NCBI GenBank assembly: GCA_039000515.1
Contig: JBCFYV010000001.1
Coordinates: forward strand, 60,136,234 to 60,200,233
Length of the DNA stretch: 64,000 bases
Origin: Timema cristinae
Taxonomy: Eukaryota > Arthropoda > Insecta > Phasmatodea > Timematidae
Direction: 5' to 3'
The position numbers and the translations under genes were made by a program. Shown piece after piece: positions 59,925 to 64,000 of this stretch (positions within the stretch are counted from its first letter, which is position 1; the number at the start of each line of letters is the position of its first letter). The notes under the pieces were generated by a model, which did not search any database, was not told the DNA's origin, and saw only the letters and a list, made by a program, of their open reading frames with translations.

Positions 59925-60025
59925 TTCACCCGACCGAGATTCGAACCTCGATCTTCCCAGTCCTCAGCAGCCAGCTCAATACAACGAGCGCTTTAACCAA
60001 CTACGCCACTGAGGTGGGTTTTTGT
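59925..60025 (-). repeat. tRNA-like SINE (second family)
   Basis: On the minus strand: A box TGGCGTAGTTGG and B box GGTTCGAATCTC with a tRNA-like spacing. The ends do not form a proper 7-bp acceptor stem, so I do not call a tRNA. It interrupts the polymerase 5' fragment. Confidence 0.65.
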
Positions 60026-60299
60026 ATATGTTAAATATATTATTTTTGTGAAGTGGAAAATTTGTTTAGCGTAAATGTTATATATATTATGTCCGCATAT
60101 ATAGTTTCATATTTAAAACATAACAACATAATTTCAAGATCTTCATAAGTGTATTACTTGTGATTTTTTTGTTTAAGTGTTGCGGTGATAAATATTATAA
60201 AACTGTTATGTTTTAACGTCTACACCCTCTCTACTATCATAGAAGCTCCGTCTCAAGCATTATGGGTGTAAGACCGTCTAGTTAAGTACAAAGCCCGTT
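60026..60299. other. No gene seen, AT-rich
   Basis: Nothing recognisable. Confidence 0.4.
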
Positions 60300-61060
60300 C
60301 CCCCCCTTAAACCAGCATTTTCAGTCATACAGGGAATCGAAGCCTGGACACGTGGCGCGGTGGCCAGACATGCTAACGCCTCACGGCCAGCTGATTCATT
60401 AGACGTCTTGACCATTGACAATAGCCAAGCGACATAGATTAACAGGCAAATACAAGTCTCCTTTCACAGAGAGAGAGAGAGAGCGATACATTCTTTCTGG
60501 ACACTTGGCGCCGTGGGTAGACATCCTAACGCTTCACACGCAGTGACGAGAACAAGGACAGGGGTTCGAATCCTGGTTCACTGGATGATTGCCACCAGCT
60601 CAAAGGATCATATTTGACATAGGTTTGGTAGCAACATAATTACTTTTTTTGAAAGGACATGGAAGTGAACCCCAACTTTTGCACGGAGAGTGAGACAGGG
60701 AAGCACCTTACAGGAATCCGCTCTCCCAGAAAAAAAATCATGACATGTGGCTAATATAGGGTTTCGAACCCCTGACATGTGTAAGGCCGTCTCTTTGCTT
60801 CAATTGGTGTACTAGTTCCCATTCCCCTCTTGAACCAACATTTTCAGTCATACATGGAATCGAAGCCTGGACACTTGACTCTGGGGGGACAGACAGACAT
60901 GCTAACGCCTCGTGGCCAAGTGATTCCTTAGACGTCTTGACCATTGACCACTCGACATAGATTAACAGACCAATACATGTCTCCCTTCACAGAGAGAGAG
61001 AGTTATACATTCTTTCTGGACATTTGGCGCAGTGGGCAGTCTTCCTAACGCCGTGATTAG
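60300..61060. repeat. Two copies of a SINE-containing block, about 522 bp apart
   Basis: The block starting cattttcagtcatac occurs at 60318 and 60840 and includes gaatcgaagcctggacac, a cttgaccattgac segment, an (AG)n tract and attctttctggacatttggcgc. A tRNA-like unit on the plus strand sits at 60503-60590 (GGCGCCGTGGGTAGACATCC, then GGTTCGAATCC). No gene. Confidence 0.75.
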
Positions 61061-61114
61061 AAAGCTGCTTCCTCCTTTTTTATGTAGCATTTTCTTCTTC
61101 ACCATTTTAATACA

Positions 61115-61195
61115 TATCATATTCTGAAAAAAAAAAATTACACCTGCACACGGGAATCAAAGCCTGGAAACTTTGGCTTACATAGGTATCTTAGT
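61115..61195 (-). repeat. tRNA-derived SINE fragment, first family
   Basis: Tail catattctgaaaa, an A-run, then cacctgcacacgggaatcaaagcc; B box damaged. Truncated after the B-box half. Confidence 0.55.
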
Positions 61196-61375
61196 ACGTA
61201 TACTGGCTTGTTCACATTAAGGGGGTAAGATATACTCGTAAATATATTTTTATGGATTAGATAAGCAATTCATCCCTGGATAGCAAACTAAATCACAACA
61301 ATGTTGGCGTCTCCTTCAGGTCTTTGATTGTCCAGCCGAGGATTTAAAAATAATAACGACATTTTAGTGCTAGTT

Positions 61376-61615
61376 TTTTTTTATTGACAATCAGCAATTT
61401 ATTAATTTAAAACAACAACAACAACAAGCAGCAATATTATTTAGGTCTTTTGACCAATACATATAAATACATCTACCAGGCATAAAATGAGTAGGAGTCA
61501 ATTTTATTGACAATCAACAATTGGTTAATTTAAAACATTCACAACAAGCAGCAATATTATTTAGGTGTTTTAACCAATACATATAAAAGACATCTACCAG
61601 CTAGAAAATGAGTAG
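61376..61615. repeat. 122-bp direct repeat at the 3' end of the minus-strand gene cluster
   Basis: Two copies (from about 61376 and 61500) share TTTTATTGACAATCA(G/A)CAA, then AGCAGCAATATTATTTAGG and aaatgagtaggag. The second copy reaches into the last codons of the zinc-finger gene, so this duplicates the 3' end of that gene. Both copies carry TTTATT (minus-strand AATAAA) near the gene end. Confidence 0.85.
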
Positions 61616-62006
61616 GAGCCACCTTCAAAATAGTTCAAGACACGTTGAGAGACGCTAGAGTGTATATTGATAATGTCTCCACAGTTTTTACCTGGCAATC
61701 TTATTCTTCCAACAAACTCAAGCACAATAACATTAGGTTCGGGCTCTTCCGATAGCACAACGTTTATAACTTTTGTTTTTCTCAAGTTCGTTTAAGCACT
61801 TGACACGATTGTATTCCTCTTTATCGATCATGTCTAACGCCCTGCATAATACCTTCTCGTCCCAAACAGGTATACTGGTGAGCAGCAGTTTGCTGACATT
61901 GAATTTTGTGCCGAATAAGATTGGATAGCTTTGCGTAGGATCCATCACAAACGCCGCATTTAAACAGCATAATGTCAATTGGAGATGCAGCAAAAGAAAT
62001 AAACAT
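61594..62006 (-). pseudogene. Small C2HC zinc-finger protein, two frame changes
   Basis: ATG at 62006 (MFISFAASPIDIMLFKCGVC) starts a frame with one finger-like motif, FKCGVCDGSYAKLSNLIRHK ending in IQC (Cys-x2-Cys-x12-His-x4-Cys). The homologous reading then moves to a second frame (IPVWDEKVLCRALDMIDKEE) and a third (INVVLSEEPEPNVIVLEFVG and NYFEGGSYSFSSW), ending at 61594. It starts 62 bases after the stop of the next gene upstream. Frame changes near 61860 and 61770 could be decay or unseen introns. The role is unknown; zinc fingers of this kind bind nucleic acid or protein. Confidence 0.5.
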
Positions 62007-62067
62007 TCGCTCTTAACGTTTTTTTCAAAATTTCACCACTAGCTCCGATGACAGCAGCAGAGTACGT

Positions 62068-62909
62068 CTAGTTTATTAATTCACTTTTAAACATCACACT
62101 TTGTCCTCCGAGATATATCATACAGCGGGCTTTAGATTTAAAGCACTTACAATCCAAATAATATATTGACTTTGGAAGGAAAACGTTACCGAAACTGCCC
62201 AGACCGAGTATGTAGTCGGCGTGCGTTTCACCTATAATTTTAACATTTGAATAATTTTTATAAATTGTTAAATCCTCGAGATTTACAGGTTCTTCGGACT
62301 TTACCTCCGGCGGTGGTGGTGGGCACGCAGCTGACTCTGCTGGCCGGTAAACAGGCGACTCTGACTGTGGATTGCGCCAGTGAATCTGACGCCTGGTAGG
62401 TAGACGCCTCGGACGGTGGGCACGCAGGTGACTCTACTGACTGGTAGACAGACGACTCTGACGACGGGTACGCCTGTGACGTCTGGTAGGTAGACGACTT
62501 GGTGGTGGGTACTCTGGGGCTGGGTACGCCTGTGACTCTGGGGCTGTGTACGGCTGTCTCTCCGAGGGCGGCGGCGGCGTGAAGTACGGTGACGGGTGGT
62601 GTGGAGCTCGGAAGGGCGGCGGTGGAGGTCGGGTAACACAGCTACCACGTCCCCCTTGCGGAAATTGTAAACGGCGCACGTTACATCACACATATACGTT
62701 TCCACGATTCTCTCGTAGGGTAGTACTTCCGTCGCTCGTATCGTGTGACAGGTAGAGTCACAAAACTCTATGTAGCCTCACTCCTCTACTTTGTAAATTA
62801 CCTGTCTATCACTCACCGCCACACTGTGAACATTCTCTCCCGTCATATAGGCACGTCCCTCCATCGTATGGCCCACAAACATTAAATTAATATAGCCGGA
62901 TCGAAGCAT
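62068..62909 (-). pseudogene. Proline-rich protein of the minus-strand cluster, broken
   Basis: ATG at 62909 starts MLRSGYINLMFVGHTMEGRA, continues through one stop (about 62780) to GYIEFCDSTCHTIRATEVLP and VYNFRKGDVVAVLP, then changes frame near 62640. The second frame is proline-rich (RPPPPPFRAPHHPSPYFTPP; later ACPPPPPEVKSEEPVNLEDL) with one TAG at 62434. It ends in a well-formed domain, NVKIIGETHADYILGLGSFG followed by FLPKSIYYLDCKCFKSKARC, with stop at 62068. The arrangement is folded N-terminal part, Pro-rich linker, Cys-containing C-terminal part. No family recognised. The arginine-rich alternative frame over 62301-62705 is a shadow. Confidence 0.5.
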
Positions 62910-62977
62910 GGTGAGCGTACCTGAGAGCTAAACGTTCTGTAGAGTGCTCCGCTGCCCGTTGTTAACTGCCGTGTCTC

Positions 62978-63268
62978 TTAAACGCGTTCAAAGTTCACAA
63001 CGGTAGGTGAACCGGGTTTTACTCCGGCGCAGGTAAATACCAGTTTTTCTTTATTTAACTCACACACGTCTTCATCTGTAAGAGTACCAAACCGGCAGGG
63101 TAAAAATACACAAAACTCACCGTCTAGATAGGCTATTAGACGTCTCCCGAACTTTGTATTGACGGCTTTTAATTTATCAACCGAGTACTTTTGATCTACG
63201 GCTAGATCACACAATTTGACGGTCTGCACCGCGTCGACGATATTTACCAGCTGCTGTAACTTGTCCAT
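62978..63268 (-). CDS. Small protein of a pPolB-associated family, intact
   Basis: ATG at 63266-63268 and 96 uninterrupted residues to 62978. Pattern: N-terminal helix (MDKLQQLVNIVDAVQTVKLC), then DLAVDQKYSVDKLKAVNTKF, then a beta-rich core GRRLIAYLDGEFCVFLPCRF and GTLTDEDVCELNKEKLVFTC. The 'KYxVxxLKxVxTKFG...FxVFLPxRF' pattern is one I associate with small proteins encoded near protein-primed polymerases in arthropod and cnidarian element-like loci, possibly an OB-type nucleic-acid-binding fold. That is an inference. It is first in a three-gene cluster. Its TATA box lies 53-61 bases upstream. Codons look intact, in contrast to its neighbours. Confidence 0.65.
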   Translation of the reverse strand: MDKLQQLVNIVDAVQTVKLCDLAVDQKYSVDKLKAVNTKFGRRLIAYLDGEFCVFLPCRFGTLTDEDVCELNKEKLVFTCAGVKPGSPTVVNFERV

Positions 63269-63320
63269 ATTGGCCCGCTCTACAAACGCTTATAAATAGA
63301 CAACCAAGTGGGCACCCCTC

Positions 63321-63329
63321 TTTATAGCC
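63321..63329 (-). promoter_or_regulatory. TATA box of the minus-strand cluster
   Basis: On the minus strand GGCTATAAAGAGG, 53-61 bases upstream of the ATG at 63268. A second AT-rich TATA-like sequence (TATAAATA on plus) lies at 63291-63298. Confidence 0.6.
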
Positions 63330-63636
63330 AGCCCCACCCTCCCTCGTTTGACGTCACACGATATATTCTTGTCTGCCCACCAACTTGGCGCCCGTGTCGA
63401 TGACCTCGATATTTAAGCTTGTCTCAACTCGTCTTGTTGTGCCGACATACTGGCGCCAGGGTTGCGACATAACACGCGATGATTACGTCATTGGGAAAAC
63501 CCAAGCTTGTCGAGGTCACGATAAATTCTTGTCCTGACTTGTCTGCCCGCCAACCTGGCGTCATCATTCTTGTCTTGACGACCCACCAAACTGTCGCCAT
63601 GTATTCAGCCCTGATATATATTTACGGTCATTACTT
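63330..63636. promoter_or_regulatory. Repeat-rich control region between divergent genes
   Basis: GC-richer intergenic region. The motif ttcttgtc...tgcccaccaacttggcg occurs three times (63366-63392, 63526-63561, 63567-63599). There is a tgacgtca-like site at 63350, another (attacgtcat) at about 63482-63491, and clusters of cttgtc/gtcgag. The block gcgacataacacgcgatga at 63463 recurs at about 63945, beyond the next ORF. This arrangement suggests a shared bidirectional control region or part of an element end; function not shown. Confidence 0.5.
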
Positions 63637-63873
63637 ATGAATTTTTTTATGTACGGAAACATTACATTTATTTGTTTAAGAAGTATTGGGAGGGTCGGGT
63701 ACACGTTATGGCAGTTGGAGGCAGTGGATTCATATATCTCTCAGGGGGATGGTGGTTTTATACACTCCCTCACACCACATAAACGCTGGAACCATTCTAA
63801 CTTACTCCTCCGGTCCGTGACTGTTACACACATCCATGCATTGAGAAAGACGCTACCAAACAAACAATTTTAG
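63637..63873 (+). CDS. Unrecognised ORF divergent from the minus-strand cluster
   Basis: ATG at 63637 and 78 open residues (MNFFMYGNITFICLRSIGRV...), with a TATA-like tgatatatatttac about 20 bases upstream. The start is hydrophobic and could be a short membrane or signal segment. No family recognised. It could be a 5' exon of a longer gene running off the window, or a chance ORF. Confidence 0.3.
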   Translation: MNFFMYGNITFICLRSIGRVGYTLWQLEAVDSYISQGDGGFIHSLTPHKRWNHSNLLLRSVTVTHIHALRKTLPNKQF

Positions 63874-63929
63874 TATACATTGGTGCTGGGGATAGCGGCC
63901 CTAACTGTGGATTCCGATGCCCCTGATTG

Positions 63930-64000
63930 TGCATAATTAGAGCTGCGACATAACACGCAATGGTTACGGCATAGGAAAATACCCAGGTAGTCCGGTCCGA
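63930..64000. repeat. Second copy of the control-region block
   Basis: gcgacataacacgcaatggttacg followed by cataggaaaatacccagg matches the block at 63461-63512 with a few changes, about 480 bp away, and runs to the window edge. Confidence 0.7.

Noticed and set aside
59925..60025. A functional tRNA gene on the minus strand
   Set aside because: No matching acceptor-stem halves; the unit is embedded in repeat sequence.
62301..62705. Arginine/proline-rich 134-residue protein
   Set aside because: It is the alternative frame over a proline-rich coding stretch; it begins at GTG and lacks the well-formed C-terminal domain found in the other frame.
51680..64000. A complete adintovirus or Polinton with capsid genes
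   Set aside because: I looked for hexon-like, penton-like, FtsK-type ATPase, adenain-type protease and retroviral-type integrase signatures and saw none in the visible part. Only the polymerase and small genes are supported.

Overview
This is about 64 kb of AT-rich, repeat-dense eukaryotic nuclear DNA, most likely from an arthropod and probably an insect. The reasons are tRNA-derived SINEs, Jockey and RTE non-LTR retrotransposon remnants, a pogo, a Tc1/mariner and two hAT elements, a short TTAGG-like stretch, TATA plus TCAGT-type promoter signals and spliceosomal introns. There is no bacterial or phage gene organisation. Species cannot be named from the sequence alone.

Layout. 1-3.6 kb: two Jockey-type fragments on the minus strand. 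3.64-5.39 kb: a 52-bp satellite split by an insert that looks like a solo LTR (TG...CA ends, AGTA target duplication). 6.0-6.4 kb: a head-to-head pair of tRNA-derived SINEs. 7-12 kb: mostly AT-rich non-coding DNA, ending at what looks like the last coding exon of a host gene (11993-12165). 13.2-14.9 kb: a decayed copy of a multi-copy arthropod protein family. 16.2-18.2 kb: a hAT remnant. 19.7-20.3 kb: an RTE remnant. 20.9-26.2 kb: a 62-bp satellite array of roughly 85 copies. 26.6-29.5 kb: an internally deleted DUF4817-type transposase and a ZBED5-like hAT. 30.9-33.8 kb: a complete but decayed pogo element with terminal inverted repeats and TA target duplications. 34-39 kb: weak ORFs and short tandem repeats. 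39.4-41.2 kb: a Polinton-like protein-primed DNA polymerase remnant. 42.3-43.6 kb: a 1.3-kb Tc1/mariner element. 44.1-44.4 kb: a foldback MITE. 45-51.6 kb: mostly empty, with local duplications.

The most notable region is 51.8 kb to the right edge. On the plus strand a TATA box and three small exons lead, by introns whose phases all agree, into a long family-B protein-primed DNA polymerase (pPolB) that keeps every exonuclease and polymerase motif but is split by one reading-frame break. Its poly(A) signal overlaps the stop codon. Facing it on the minus strand are three small, closely spaced genes (61594-63268) with their own TATA box and a repeat-rich control region. They encode a small basic/acidic mixed protein of a type I associate with pPolB-bearing elements, a proline-rich protein (broken), and a C2HC zinc-finger protein (broken). 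I read this as a recently inserted, lightly decayed DNA-virus-like or Polinton/adintovirus-related mobile element. Its right end lies beyond the window, and I see no capsid, integrase, ATPase or protease gene in the part that is visible.

The pPolB would replicate the element by protein priming. The role of the facing cluster is not known. SINE copies, satellite-like repeats and a fragment of a second pPolB have accumulated between the two gene blocks (58.9-61.5 kb).
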